Positions 26,133 to 35,394 are shown, counted from the first letter of the stretch. The stretch is 64,000 nucleotides of DNA from Candidatus Cryosericum hinesii (GCF_003570985.1 NZ_QXIW01000016.1:38279-102278), one strand, 5' to 3'. Notes: generated from the letters alone by a model not told the origin. A program made the numbers and translations.

Positions 26133-27539
26133 ATGGCGAAGCCCCAAGTTCAGTACAGGTGCAGCGAGTGTGGACATATCAGTGTCTCGAAACTCGGAAA
26201 GTGCTCCGAGTGCGGGGCTTGGGGCTCCTTTGTTGAGGATGTCCCCGAAATCGAGGTCACGGCACGACCGGCATCGAGAGTGCCGATTTCCGGGATACTG
26301 CCCGCTGAGGCGGAGCTGGAAGTCGCAGTGGAGAATGTTCAGCCTGAGCAGCGAATGGTGACTGACATTGAACCGTGGGACGAAGTACTGGGAGGAGGTC
26401 TGGTGGTCGGTTCTGCCGTCCTTGTGGGAGGGGAGCCTGGCATCGGGAAGTCGACTCTTGTCCTTCAGGCGGCAACGGCTCTAGGGCGACATGGAAAGGT
26501 ACTATACGTGAGCGGTGAGGAGTCTCGCTCCCAAATCCTCGGGCGCGTTCGGCGACTGGGACTGGACCCAAAGAACCTTCTCCTGGCTACCACCAATTCG
26601 CTTGCTGATGCGCTGGCCATGGCTGATCGAGCTAGGCCGGTTGCGCTGGTCATGGACTCGCTGCAGTCGTTCTCGACGGAGGAGGATTTCTTCGGATCCG
26701 GTACACCGGCTCAACTGAAGATCACCGCTGCCGCTATTGCCGGGTTCTCCAAGAAGTCTGGAGTGGCAGCGCTGATCATTGGGCACGTGACCAAGGACGG
26801 GACGATTGCGGGTCCCAAGTACGTCGAGCATCTGGTCGACGCCGTCCTCTACATGGAGGGAGACCGATTTGGTGCTTACAGACTGCTAAGGTCAGGGAAG
26901 AATCGCTATGGGAAGAGTGGGGAGACCGGGTTCTTCGAGATGACCTCGACAGGGCTCGTACCCATTTCCGATCCGTCGAGCGCGTTCGTGACCGACGTGC
27001 ACAACCTTCAGCCAGGGTCTGTGGTAGTCCCTGCAGCTCAGGGGAGTTTTGCAGTACTCGTGGAGGTGCAGTCTCTGGCCGCTACCAGCTACCTGCCGTC
27101 CCCGCGCCGCATTGCGACCGGACTGGACTATGGCAGGCTCATGATCGCGCTGGCGATAATCGAACGCAGAGCGGGCACGAGCGCCGGAGGCAGAGACGTG
27201 TACGTCAATATCTCAGGTGATTTTTCGGTTGAGGATCGAGGTATCGACCTCGGCGTCGGCCTGTCGCTGTACAGTGCGATACGTAACGTGGCAATGCGTG
27301 ACGGGGTCATGCCAATCGCGGAGGTCGGTCTCGCAGGAGACCTGCGCCCCGTGTTCAACTTGCACCGGCGCATCGAGCTGGGGGCACGTATGGGGTTCAG
27401 GGAGTTCATCGTGAGTGATAAGGCTCGCGATGACCTTTCGGACCTCCACGGTCTGACGATTCATCGAAAACGCTATGTGAGTGAGGCAATTGCTGCCAGT
27501 TTTCCGCGAGTCTCCGATGCCGGAGGCGAGTCGCAGTGA
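26133..27539 (+). CDS. radA: DNA repair protein RadA
   Basis: About 468 residues. N-terminal C4 zinc finger (CSECGHISVSKLGKCSECG), RecA-like ATPase with Walker A GGEPGIGKST (about residues 91-100), the RadA signature KNRYGKSGETGFFEM (Tyr where KNRFG is usual), and a C-terminal Lon-like domain. It helps branch migration in recombination. Two ATGs lie in tandem at 26130 and 26133; AGGAGGG at 26122-26128 fits the second better. Its stop overlaps ispDF as GTGA. Confidence 0.95.
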   Translation: MAKPQVQYRCSECGHISVSKLGKCSECGAWGSFVEDVPEIEVTARPASRVPISGILPAEAELEVAVENVQPEQRMVTDIEPWDEVLGGGLVVGSAVLVGGEPGIGKSTLVLQAATALGRHGKVLYVSGEESRSQILGRVRRLGLDPKNLLLATTNSLADALAMADRARPVALVMDSLQSFSTEEDFFGSGTPAQLKITAAAIAGFSKKSGVAALIIGHVTKDGTIAGPKYVEHLVDAVLYMEGDRFGAYRLLRSGKNRYGKSGETGFFEMTSTGLVPISDPSSAFVTDVHNLQPGSVVVPAAQGSFAVLVEVQSLAATSYLPSPRRIATGLDYGRLMIALAIIERRAGTSAGGRDVYVNISGDFSVEDRGIDLGVGLSLYSAIRNVAMRDGVMPIAEVGLAGDLRPVFNLHRRIELGARMGFREFIVSDKARDDLSDLHGLTIHRKRYVSEAIAASFPRVSDAGGESQ

Positions 27540-28723
27540 AGGCTGTCAGAGCCCATCGACCGAGTCTTGCCGCCATTGTCGTGGCGGCTGGAAGCAGTAC
27601 CCGGTTTGGAGGGAACAAGCTTTTCGCTCCGTTCGCGGGGAAACCGCTCATCTGCACTACCTTGGAGTCAGTATGCCAGGCTCCCGTGTGCCGGCTGGTT
27701 CTGGTCTGCAGACCGGAGGATCGTGCGAAGATGGAGAAATGCGTCACCCGGGCAGCCCTTTCACGCCGCGTGCAGGTGGTTCTGGCGAGCGGAGGCCCAA
27801 CGCGAGCCGAAAGCGTTCTCAACGGCCTCAAGACACTCGCAGACAATGGTGCTTCCGATCAGGACTGGGTTCTGGTCCATGACGGGGCTCGTCCCCTGGT
27901 CTGCAGAGTGCTTCTCAAGAGACTGGTCGCGGCCAGGGATACGGGAGACATTGTCGTACCCGTGATTCCAGTGGTCGACTCATTGCGGCGAACGTCGGAA
28001 GGCAGGACAGAAATACTGGACAGGAGAGGAGTCGTTGCCGTACAGACACCTCAGTTCTGCCGAGTGGCGACTCTGCGGTCTGCGTATCTCAACTGTGCAG
28101 ATAGTGCATCGTTTGGTGACGAGGCGGCGCTCATCGAGTCAAGTGGTGGGCAGGTCGTGACTGTTGAAGGCGACGTTCAGAACATGAAGGTGACGGTGCC
28201 GGGCGATGCTGAGTTTCTTGAAGCGGCATTCAGCGCAAGAGCCAGGACCGTGGTCGGGTTCGGTTACGACGTCCATCGGTTCGTTTCCGGGCGACCGTTG
28301 ATCCTTGGCGGTATCAGGATCGCCTCGGAACTGGGGCTTGACGGGACATCAGACGCCGACGCTGTCCTGCATGCGGTCATGGACGCTGTCCTCGGGTGCG
28401 CTGGGGCGGGAGACATCGGCGGCATGTTTCCATCATCAGACGAGCAGTACGTGGGAATCGACAGCACCGTGCTTCTGGGACGCGTCATGGCGGATAGAAG
28501 GATTCGCAGACTGAGGATCGTTTCGGCGGACATCACTATTGTCGCTGAGAGGCCGAGACTGCGGGATTACCAGGTTCCCATGCAGAGGAGGCTCGCGCGC
28601 CTCCTTGGACTTAGGTCGACTGATGTCGACGTCAAGGTGACGGGTAACGATGCGATAGGCTGGATCGGCAGGGGTGAGGGCATAGCCGTTCTCTGTGTTA
28701 TGACTGCTCTCCATCCAAGGTAG
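27536..28723 (+). CDS. ispDF: Bifunctional IspD/IspF (MEP pathway) fusion
   Basis: 395 residues. The N-terminal half is IspD (4-diphosphocytidyl-ME synthase): AAIVVAAGSSTRFGGNKLF, VLVHDGARPLV, VVAVQTPQ. From about residue 240 it is IspF (MEcPP synthase): GFGYDVHRF keeps the metal Asp and His, and LHAVMDAVLG keeps the third ligand. The usual GHSDGD motif reads GTSDAD, and the usual TTTEKLGF segment reads TGNDAIGW, so two otherwise conserved substrate-site positions differ. The CTP-transfer and cyclisation steps are joined in one chain, skipping IspE. It converges with the SRP RNA gene. Confidence 0.93.
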   Translation: MKAVRAHRPSLAAIVVAAGSSTRFGGNKLFAPFAGKPLICTTLESVCQAPVCRLVLVCRPEDRAKMEKCVTRAALSRRVQVVLASGGPTRAESVLNGLKTLADNGASDQDWVLVHDGARPLVCRVLLKRLVAARDTGDIVVPVIPVVDSLRRTSEGRTEILDRRGVVAVQTPQFCRVATLRSAYLNCADSASFGDEAALIESSGGQVVTVEGDVQNMKVTVPGDAEFLEAAFSARARTVVGFGYDVHRFVSGRPLILGGIRIASELGLDGTSDADAVLHAVMDAVLGCAGAGDIGGMFPSSDEQYVGIDSTVLLGRVMADRRIRRLRIVSADITIVAERPRLRDYQVPMQRRLARLLGLRSTDVDVKVTGNDAIGWIGRGEGIAVLCVMTALHPR

Positions 28724-28734
28724 GAGGAAGAAAA

Positions 28735-29003
28735 GGCCGTACGCTGAGCACTTGTTGCGCAGACCTCCGGCGTGGTCGACTGTCTCCGGCTCCAGTTGCA
28801 TCGGGCCACGGCACATGTTCTACTCAGTACTGTTGCTTCCTTCCGGACCTGGCAGAGTTCAGAGCTTCCCATTGCATGGTTTGCAGCCTTCAACGCCTTC
28901 AACAGGGACTGTTTCGGAAACGTGCGCCCCGCATGCTCAGCATGGACCCCGGTGAGCGGATTCCGGGCAACAGGGCACCGCTGTCTCCCCGTCCTGTACG
29001 GCT
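28735..29003 (-). ncRNA. ffs: Signal recognition particle RNA, long form with Alu-type domain
   Basis: About 269 nt on the minus strand. The Ffh-binding loop CAGGTCCGGAAGGAAGCAAC (around 28833-28852) is diagnostic. The 5' part carries the Alu-domain pattern AGCGGTGCCCTGT followed by AATCCGCTC, as in Firmicutes-type 6S SRP RNAs. The predicted 5' end GCCGTAC is complementary to the 3' end GTACGGC, closing the molecule, and a CTTTTCTT run follows. This fills the only gap longer than 300 bp between protein genes in the window. Ends are good to a few nt. Confidence 0.92.
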
Positions 29004-29008
29004 TCAGT

Positions 29009-29037
29009 AGTATATGCGCTGAGATGTTCCCAGTCAA
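29009..29037 (-). promoter_or_regulatory. Promoter of SRP RNA
   Basis: Minus strand: TTGACT (29037-29032), 17-bp spacer, TATACT (29014-29009), then six bases to the first G of the mature RNA. The predicted start agrees with the terminal helix of the RNA. Confidence 0.82.
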
Positions 29038-29044
29038 CCTGTCG

Positions 29045-30103
29045 CTACTGCAACTTTGTGAGGGCGATGGAGAGGCGACTCGTCTGTCCTTTGGACACTG
29101 TTGCCTCACCCGACCATGGAAGATACCCCGGCAGTTCCAGGTCAACCTCATGCGTGCCCTCCTTCAGCTTGCTGAAGGTGAAGGGCGTGATCTGACCTGT
29201 AGCCTGACCGTCGATTGTAATGGACGCTCCAGCAGGATCAGTGGAGATGGCAAGCTCACCGAGCTCAAGGTCGAACTTGTATTGCTTTGCCAGAAGGACC
29301 CCTGCTTTAATCGAGAGCGTGTCGGTGATGTCCGTGCTCCCATCCAGTTTCAGTGTCAGAGCATAGTCACCGACAGGGAGGGAGTCGATCTTCAACGGTG
29401 TCACCCCGCGCGACTTGCCGTCCATGATGACTTGAGCTCCGGTGGGGTCTGATACGATGCTTAGCTTGCCAAAGGCCTGTTTTAGAGCGAAATCCTGCGT
29501 GCCCTGTGTTGCATCGGAAAGGTCGACAGTGCGCGAGATTGCCGCGTAGCCCTTGAGGGAAATCACTAGCCCATAGTTGCGTGGTTTGAGGCCTATCAAC
29601 GTCAAAGGCGTGATGCCTTTGTTCGCTCCATCGAGTGTCACTGTTGCACCGGGCGGGGTAGACGTGATGATCAGTGAGTAGGCAGCGTGCGTCATGTTTG
29701 CAATGACTTGCGTGGTGGATCCCCTTGCTGCTGTTGTGGTGCCGTTCCAGGTGTCCCAGCCAGACATGCGGATCTGTATTGCATGGGTCCCCGGGGTCAC
29801 GTGGGGCAGCACTAGTGGCGTCGTCCCGACCTGCAGTTCGTCGAGGAACACGGTCGCTCCTGATGGAAATGATCGGATATTCAGGCTGGCTGCTCTTCCC
29901 TGGAGAAGAAAGAAGACCGCCGCAGCCGCGACTGCAGCGATCAGTACAAACATGATCCAGATCCTGCTTCTGCGAGGGCGCCGTGGAGCTGGTGCGGGCA
30001 CACTGGTTTCAACAGGAGTTTGTACCGTGCGTGACTCATGAAGGCTTCCGAGAAGTTCGTCGATGCGGTCAGGTTCCTGAGAATGCCGTTCGGACATGTT
30101 CAT
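29045..30103 (-). CDS. Membrane-anchored PEGA-repeat protein
   Basis: 352 residues. A basic cytoplasmic N-terminus (about 1-46, PAPRRPRRSR), one transmembrane segment (about 47-68), then four extracytoplasmic PEGA repeats recognisable by SFPSGATVFLDELQVGTTPL, STPPGATVTLDGANKGITPL, SDPTGAQVIMDGKSRGVTPL and STDPAGASITIDGQATGQIT. PEGA modules are short beta-sandwiches found in surface proteins, with no fixed function. It is the last gene of the minus-strand operon; the SRP RNA promoter starts right after its stop. Confidence 0.82.
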   Translation of the reverse strand: MNMSERHSQEPDRIDELLGSLHESRTVQTPVETSVPAPAPRRPRRSRIWIMFVLIAAVAAAAVFFLLQGRAASLNIRSFPSGATVFLDELQVGTTPLVLPHVTPGTHAIQIRMSGWDTWNGTTTAARGSTTQVIANMTHAAYSLIITSTPPGATVTLDGANKGITPLTLIGLKPRNYGLVISLKGYAAISRTVDLSDATQGTQDFALKQAFGKLSIVSDPTGAQVIMDGKSRGVTPLKIDSLPVGDYALTLKLDGSTDITDTLSIKAGVLLAKQYKFDLELGELAISTDPAGASITIDGQATGQITPFTFSKLKEGTHEVDLELPGYLPWSGEATVSKGQTSRLSIALTKLQ

Positions 30104-30110
30104 ACCTCCC

Positions 30111-30722
30111 TTATTCCAGTCGCTTCAACACTGCCTTGAGCACGTCGCTGAAGACATCATCCACAGGACGAGCCGCGTCGATGGTCACCCATCGTTCCGG
30201 CTGGCTTGTGGCCATGTCCAGAAAGGCGCGGCGCACGACGTCGAGGAATGGGCCTCGTTGTTCGATCCGGTCGAGGTCAGTCTTCCGAGCCAGGGCAACA
30301 CGCGGATCGATATCCAGAAGCAGCGTCAGGTCAGGGACCATGCCCGAGGTGACGATATCCATGAGTCGCTCGACTCGTTCTTTGCCGACGTTTCCTGCAA
30401 TCCCCTGATAGGCAATAGATGAATCTGAAAATCTTTCGCCAATGACGATTTCACCGCGTTCGAGTGCAGGGATTATGACCTCATCAATGTCCTGTCTGCG
30501 GTCGGCCGCGAACAGCAGTACTTCAGAGAACAGGGACAGGTTGAGTTCATCATGCACGAGGATCGTTCGGAGCTTACGTCCGAGCATAGTTCCTCCCGGC
30601 TCGAATGTGTGCGTGACAAGAAATCGTCGCTCGGTCAGGGCCCGCTTGAGCCGTTCAGCTTGCGTGCTCTTGCCGCATCCATCGATTCCCTCGAAGGTCA
30701 GAAAGAAGGCGCGTCGCATCAC
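30111..30722 (-). CDS. tmk: Thymidylate kinase
   Basis: 203 residues. Phosphorylates dTMP to dTDP. P-loop FEGIDGCGKSTQ (residues about 10-21), HTFEPGGT (the usual TREPGGT with Arg changed to Phe), ADRRQDIDEVI and the GERFSDSSIAYQG substrate segment. It overlaps the R3H ATPase gene by 4 bp and is in an operon with a deoxynucleoside kinase. Confidence 0.95.
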   Translation of the reverse strand: MMRRAFFLTFEGIDGCGKSTQAERLKRALTERRFLVTHTFEPGGTMLGRKLRTILVHDELNLSLFSEVLLFAADRRQDIDEVIIPALERGEIVIGERFSDSSIAYQGIAGNVGKERVERLMDIVTSGMVPDLTLLLDIDPRVALARKTDLDRIEQRGPFLDVVRRAFLDMATSQPERWVTIDAARPVDDVFSDVLKAVLKRLE

Positions 30723-32251
30723 ACTGCTCCTGGTGGCCCTTGAGTCGGCTTCATCGCCGGAGAGTACACGACCACGCGCCGGAATGGCTCGATGCCTTCG
30801 CTCTCACTGAACAACCCAAGTCGTTCTGCCAGTCTGTGTTGCATCCGTCGCTCGAAGGCACCGGAATACGGCAGTTCACGCGAGGTCGAGGAAACGACGG
30901 CTTCGCGCATGAGATGAATCCAGGAAGCATACTGGTCTTTGTCCACGGACATCGAGTGGATGCGTCTGAGGAGGTCCTTGATGGCAGCCAGACTGTTCTT
31001 GCTGGTTGTATACAACGGCAATCCGAGTGCCTCGGCTCGTTCTACAAGAAATGGCTTCTTGGCTGCGAGTGTGTCACTGAGCAGCACGATGTCTGCATCC
31101 TCCATCGTGCGGGCGACCCGTACGTCGGCATGCAGACTGTGAGAAGCTCGCTCGATGTAGCTCTGGCTGACTCCCTGGATGTAGAGTCTGACGCTGGAAT
31201 CCTGCGTCCATAGCTGCTCGGTGCCAGGTTGTGAAGTGGGAGCCTCTCCCTGATGAGGAGGTTCGATCATAAACTCCTTGCCGGCTGTCCTCCTGCGTAT
31301 CTCGGGTTGCACGTCGAAGCCGCGCAGAACTCTGTCGACGACGTCTGCCAGGTCACGATATACAGCCAGAACATCGCGTTCACGCAGTTCTACGAGGACG
31401 TCAAATGTGGGAGCAGACTTGCGTTCGAGAACGCTCTTCTGTGTCCCGCGGCGCTGTGCTTCTTCATCACCCAGCGTAACCGTCTGGATACCTCCGAGCA
31501 AGTCGATGAGGGTCGGGTTGGTGATAAGGTTGCCCAGATCGTTGCCATGTGCCGTTCCAATGAGTTCGACGCCGCGCTCAGCGATTGTCCGGCATGCTTG
31601 CGCCTCTTCGATGCGGCCGATTTCATCTATGACGATGACTTCGGGATTGTGGTTTTCCACTGCTTCGATCATAATGTCGTGCTGCTCTTTGTTGAGCGGT
31701 ACCTGCATGCGACGAGAAGATCCGACACCGGGATGGGGGACGTCACCATCCCCACCGATCTCATTGCTGGTATCCACGATGATGACGCGTTTATTCAGCG
31801 TATCGCTCATGTACCGGGAAGCTTCGCGCAACAGCGTTGTCTTGCCTATGCCCGGTCGGCCCAGTATCAGGATGCTCGAGCCTTTCTTGACGAGGTCTTC
31901 GATGATTTCGATCTTGCCGTATAGGGCACGCCCGACCCGGCACGTCAGCCCGACCACATCGTTGTGCCTGTTCCGGATGGCGGAAATGCGATGCAGTGTC
32001 TGTTCGATTCCGCCCCGGTTGTCACGGTCGAATTCTCCGACTTTCTGGACGATGAAGTCGATGTCCCCCTTCGTGACCGTGCTCTCGCTCAGGGGAACGA
32101 AGTCGAATTCGAACCGAGCTTCAGGGACACGTCCGAGGTCCAGCACGACCTCGACGAGCTCGTCGAATCGGTCGAGCCCCTCGAGTGCCTCCTGCAGAGG
32201 TTCGGGAAAGATGCTCAGGAATGCCTGGGTATCGTAGTCGTGTGCTGCCAT
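30719..32251 (-). CDS. Ycf45-like AAA ATPase with C-terminal R3H domain
   Basis: 510 residues. Central P-loop ATPase of the SpoIIIAA/Ycf45 type: LGRPGIGKTTLLREA (about residues 130-144), VIVDTSNEIGGDGD, VIVIDEIGRIEEA (Walker B) and GTAHGNDLGNLI. The C-terminal end has an R3H nucleic-acid-binding motif, RRMQHRLAERLGL followed by FRRVVVYSP. The family is widespread in Firmicutes and cyanobacteria with no firm function. Between dNK and tmk, with overlaps of 37 and 4 bp, it is translated with two nucleotide kinases. Confidence 0.85.
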   Translation of the reverse strand: MAAHDYDTQAFLSIFPEPLQEALEGLDRFDELVEVVLDLGRVPEARFEFDFVPLSESTVTKGDIDFIVQKVGEFDRDNRGGIEQTLHRISAIRNRHNDVVGLTCRVGRALYGKIEIIEDLVKKGSSILILGRPGIGKTTLLREASRYMSDTLNKRVIIVDTSNEIGGDGDVPHPGVGSSRRMQVPLNKEQHDIMIEAVENHNPEVIVIDEIGRIEEAQACRTIAERGVELIGTAHGNDLGNLITNPTLIDLLGGIQTVTLGDEEAQRRGTQKSVLERKSAPTFDVLVELRERDVLAVYRDLADVVDRVLRGFDVQPEIRRRTAGKEFMIEPPHQGEAPTSQPGTEQLWTQDSSVRLYIQGVSQSYIERASHSLHADVRVARTMEDADIVLLSDTLAAKKPFLVERAEALGLPLYTTSKNSLAAIKDLLRRIHSMSVDKDQYASWIHLMREAVVSSTSRELPYSGAFERRMQHRLAERLGLFSESEGIEPFRRVVVYSPAMKPTQGPPGAV

Positions 32252-32898
32252 GTCAGTCCTTTTTGCAGAAGCGCTTCAGCAATGCGATCGGTGACCCTCT
32301 CATACTCACCGAAGAGACTGAACAGATCAAGATCGTCTGTATCGATGACAATCAGGGGGGCGCGCAAAAACGAGCTTGCCCATCCATCGTAACGTTCGTT
32401 GAGTTTTCGAAGGTAGGAAGAGGGCAGGGACTTCTCGAACGAACGTCCCCGCGACTGTATACGTCGTGAGAGTGTTCTTGTGGATGCACGGAGATAGACA
32501 ACGAGGTCAGGTACCGGGAGGTTCTCCAGCAGGTACTCGTACAGTTGCAGGTAGATCTGGTATTCGACGCGCGGGAGCGCTGTACGGGCGAATATTTCTG
32601 CATCTTCATACAGAGTGCGGTCCACGATCTTGGCATGATTCAGGATGCCGGCTTCCTTAAAGAGTCTCACTCGTTGTGTGAGGAAGAAGAGCTGTGACTG
32701 TATTCCCCATCGCTTAGGATCATCGTAGTAGAGTTTGAGGAAAGGGTTCTGTTTGACCGGCTCAGGGAGCAAAGTGAGCCCCCACTTGTCGGCAAGATGA
32801 CGGGTCAGGGTGGACTTTCCTACGCCGATGTTGCCGGCGATGGCAAGGAACAGGGGATGGTCGCCGCCGGCCATCGTGAGCTGAGACTCACCGCTCAT
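32215..32898 (-). CDS. Deoxynucleoside kinase (dGK/dAK/dCK family)
   Basis: 227 residues. P-loop AIAGNIGVGKSTLT (about 19-32), the family DRT-type motif IVDRTLYEDAEIFA (about 91-104), and the LID-arginine segment RRIQSRGRSFEKSL. It salvages deoxynucleosides, most likely purine ones, by 5' phosphorylation; substrate specificity is not readable. It starts within an ATGA overlap with the upstream gene and overlaps the next gene by 37 bp. Together with tmk it places dNTP supply in this operon. Confidence 0.9.
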   Translation of the reverse strand: MSGESQLTMAGGDHPLFLAIAGNIGVGKSTLTRHLADKWGLTLLPEPVKQNPFLKLYYDDPKRWGIQSQLFFLTQRVRLFKEAGILNHAKIVDRTLYEDAEIFARTALPRVEYQIYLQLYEYLLENLPVPDLVVYLRASTRTLSRRIQSRGRSFEKSLPSSYLRKLNERYDGWASSFLRAPLIVIDTDDLDLFSLFGEYERVTDRIAEALLQKGLTWQHTTTIPRHS

Positions 32899-34568
32899 GG
32901 ATTCTTGAGCTGGGCCGGGTCGAACGTACCCTGCTCGAAGATATTTTGGTAGAACGAGGCCCAGGAGACTTTCTTGTTGCTGGTCCGGGAGATTCTGCGC
33001 ATTTCGCGGAAGTGAGTGCGGAACATAAACCGAGCGAGAGAGACGCCAAAATCGAATGTGGCAATCGATGAGAACGACGATGCAAGATCAGGAGGCAACG
33101 GGACGCGTTCCTGAAGGAACGAGCAGGCATCATGATGGGACAGCCTGTTCTGAAGGATCTCGATATCAAGAGCAGCCGCTGCGTCCTCGATGAGGAGTTG
33201 GAGCGTCGTAAGCAGACTGTTCTGCGGTGTCAGCATGCCGTCGAGGTTTGCGATGTTCTGTAGTTCGAACAGGGAAAGTGCCGTGATGAATACCTCTCGT
33301 TGAACGTGAAATGCCAGACATGGGTCCCAGCTGCTGATTGCGGTCTGGACGTAGGCTTTGCCAGGGAAATACGTCATCATGAGAGCGATCTCGGGCGAAA
33401 GCCAGCGACGGGAAGACGTTATCGGGCAGACGGTCTGTCGGTGGTCAAGTGAGGCACCCTTCAGGGCAACCGCTTCTGGATCATCATATGCCGGACGAGC
33501 CCCGAGTTCATTCCCTAACACGGGTACGGACTTGAGTCTGTAACCAGGGAAAAACGAGTGGAGTCGGGGGAAATCCTTGTTCATCCAGTCATCGATGGTT
33601 GCTTGATCCAGGCGTCGCGCGAGAGAAGCCCGGAGAACGTCATTGACAACCTCGTCGGTGCTTCTGGAGGCATCAAGCTGGGCAGCGGTCTCGCTCAATT
33701 GACGCTTCAACGCTTCTGTCTCATGTTCCAGATGCTCCTGTGCTTCCTTCGTGCTGACCTCTTCGAGTGAAGGCAGCAGGACAGAGAGTATTGGGTCCCG
33801 GGTGGAATCGCCTGTACTGGTGGAGTGAGCCAGCCGTGGTTCGAGTCTACTCATGTACTGGCGTGCCTTAAGGATGCGCTCAGCAATAGCCTGCTTGTCA
33901 TCGAAGCGGCTGGCCCTGTCTTCCGCGAAGAGGAGATATTGGTCAATGATGTGCAATTCCTCCAGAGCCAATTCCTGGTGGGAACCTGAACGCAGCTGGA
34001 TTTGTTCTGCAGGCGCGGTCGGGGGTGTCGACAGTTCTTCGAGCCGGCGAACGAGAGCTTTCCCACGGACGTATGCGGGGATCTCCGTCATATACAGCAA
34101 CTGGTAGAGGCCCCGCCGGGTATTGCGTAGCTGCCAGAGAGTGTCCCCGAAATACCCGGCTCCAATCAGGACGGACAAACTATCCATGTACGGACGAAGG
34201 ATGAGCGCTGACCGGCGCTCGCTGTTGCTAAGCTTTTCTTGTTCGAGCTTTGTAAGCGCTTCACGTTTGTCGTCGAGAAACTGCTGCATCTGCGCAGCGT
34301 TTGCGGCCGAGAAGTCTCCCAGATGATAGAGGTATCTGTGTGTTCCTGCACTGAGCGCATCCACGGGAAGGAAGTAGCTGGTTTCATCGTGGATGTCTTG
34401 AAGCAGTTCGTTGTACTTGGTCAATGCGGGCAGAGTCTGAGGACTGTTCTGGTGGGTGTCCGTTCTGGGGCGTCTGCTGCGAGGCGGACGGTTTGACTTC
34501 GGACTAGTGTTCCTGGGGTTCTCCGGGGCGGTCGAACCAGCCGGAGCCTCTCTTCGTGGGCGTGTCAC
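32895..34568 (-). CDS. Unrecognised 557-residue protein, possibly a non-catalytic DUF885-like fold
   Basis: I do not recognise this protein firmly. Residues 1-45 are low-complexity Pro/Arg/Ser/Thr-rich, the rest is helical, and I see no signal peptide or transmembrane segment. Near residues 395-405, MMTYFPGKAYVQ resembles the DUF885 zinc motif (HEAYPGHHLQ-type) with its ligands lost. The C-terminal 120 residues, with DIEILQNRLSHHDACSFLQE and a closing FYQNIFEQGTFDPAQL, follow the spacing of DUF885 C-termini. This is a weak, by-eye match. It overlaps both neighbours by 4 bp (ATGA), between a SurA-like membrane protein and the deoxynucleoside kinase. Confidence 0.45.
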   Translation of the reverse strand: MTRPRREAPAGSTAPENPRNTSPKSNRPPRSRRPRTDTHQNSPQTLPALTKYNELLQDIHDETSYFLPVDALSAGTHRYLYHLGDFSAANAAQMQQFLDDKREALTKLEQEKLSNSERRSALILRPYMDSLSVLIGAGYFGDTLWQLRNTRRGLYQLLYMTEIPAYVRGKALVRRLEELSTPPTAPAEQIQLRSGSHQELALEELHIIDQYLLFAEDRASRFDDKQAIAERILKARQYMSRLEPRLAHSTSTGDSTRDPILSVLLPSLEEVSTKEAQEHLEHETEALKRQLSETAAQLDASRSTDEVVNDVLRASLARRLDQATIDDWMNKDFPRLHSFFPGYRLKSVPVLGNELGARPAYDDPEAVALKGASLDHRQTVCPITSSRRWLSPEIALMMTYFPGKAYVQTAISSWDPCLAFHVQREVFITALSLFELQNIANLDGMLTPQNSLLTTLQLLIEDAAAALDIEILQNRLSHHDACSFLQERVPLPPDLASSFSSIATFDFGVSLARFMFRTHFREMRRISRTSNKKVSWASFYQNIFEQGTFDPAQLKNP

Positions 34569-35392
34569 GAGCCTGCGTCGACCTTCAGTGTCTCAAATGA
34601 ATCCGGGATCTGGATGTCAAACATGATGTCCCACCACCTCATGAACTGCTTGTAGCGTGTATCGCCGTTCACAAGACTGCTCTCCTTCTTGAGTAACTGC
34701 GCCCGATTCTCAAGGATCAGCTGAAACTTCTTGTTCGCCAAAGCATCTTTCGCAAGCTTTGCGCTTGTCTGCTCGAAGGTGAGCTGGCGACCGGCCGCGT
34801 CCGTATAGTTCCAGCCCCATGTAGCAAAGTACTCGCGCACTTCAGCTGACGACACCGTGGTATCCTTTGTCAGGGTCTCTTCATACGCTTTGGAAGTAGC
34901 CCAGAGCTGGATGTACGAGCGCATAGCCGGAGACCGCAGTCTCTCGGTCTCGCTCGTGTCGTCTGATGAGGAGTGGTCCTTCACATAGGCCTCGACAGCG
35001 GCGTCGATGGCCGATGGGCTCACGATGATTCCCTGTCGCAGAGCTTCGTCGGATTGAGCGCGCATAACAATGAGTCGTTGAATGGCTTCCGTCTTCAACC
35101 CTGCAGCAAGATACTGCGTCTTTGGGTCTGAGGGGTCACCGAGATCCACTCGTGTGTTGTAGTGGTCGCTGGTCTCGTCGAATGGCAGGTCGACAATCAT
35201 TGCGGAGACATGTTCTTCAATAACTGGCTTGCGATTGACGTAGAAGACGACGTTGCGTGAACGTACTACCGGGACGGCAACGATTGTTGCCACAAGGGCG
35301 ACCAGGAGAAGCGATGCCACAATGATGAAGGCCGTCGGGTGCGCCTGGACTGTGGTTTTTCTGGATGAATCGATGCCGTCTTTCGCAAGCAT
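34565..35392 (-). CDS. Membrane-anchored SurA-N-like chaperone protein without PPIase domain
   Basis: 275 residues. One N-terminal transmembrane segment (about residues 20-42, FIIVASLLLVALVATIVAV), then an extracytoplasmic helical region like the N-terminal chaperone part of SurA/PrsA proteins. No parvulin domain follows. I chose the ATG at 35392, 2 bp after the stop of the upstream PPIase gene; an alternative ATG at 35476 would overlap that gene by 82 bp and add a charged 28-residue tail. It is paired with the double-parvulin gene and probably works with it on secreted proteins (inference). Confidence 0.65.
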   Translation of the reverse strand: MLAKDGIDSSRKTTVQAHPTAFIIVASLLLVALVATIVAVPVVRSRNVVFYVNRKPVIEEHVSAMIVDLPFDETSDHYNTRVDLGDPSDPKTQYLAAGLKTEAIQRLIVMRAQSDEALRQGIIVSPSAIDAAVEAYVKDHSSSDDTSETERLRSPAMRSYIQLWATSKAYEETLTKDTTVSSAEVREYFATWGWNYTDAAGRQLTFEQTSAKLAKDALANKKFQLILENRAQLLKKESSLVNGDTRYKQFMRWWDIMFDIQIPDSFETLKVDAGS

Positions 35393-35394
35393 CG

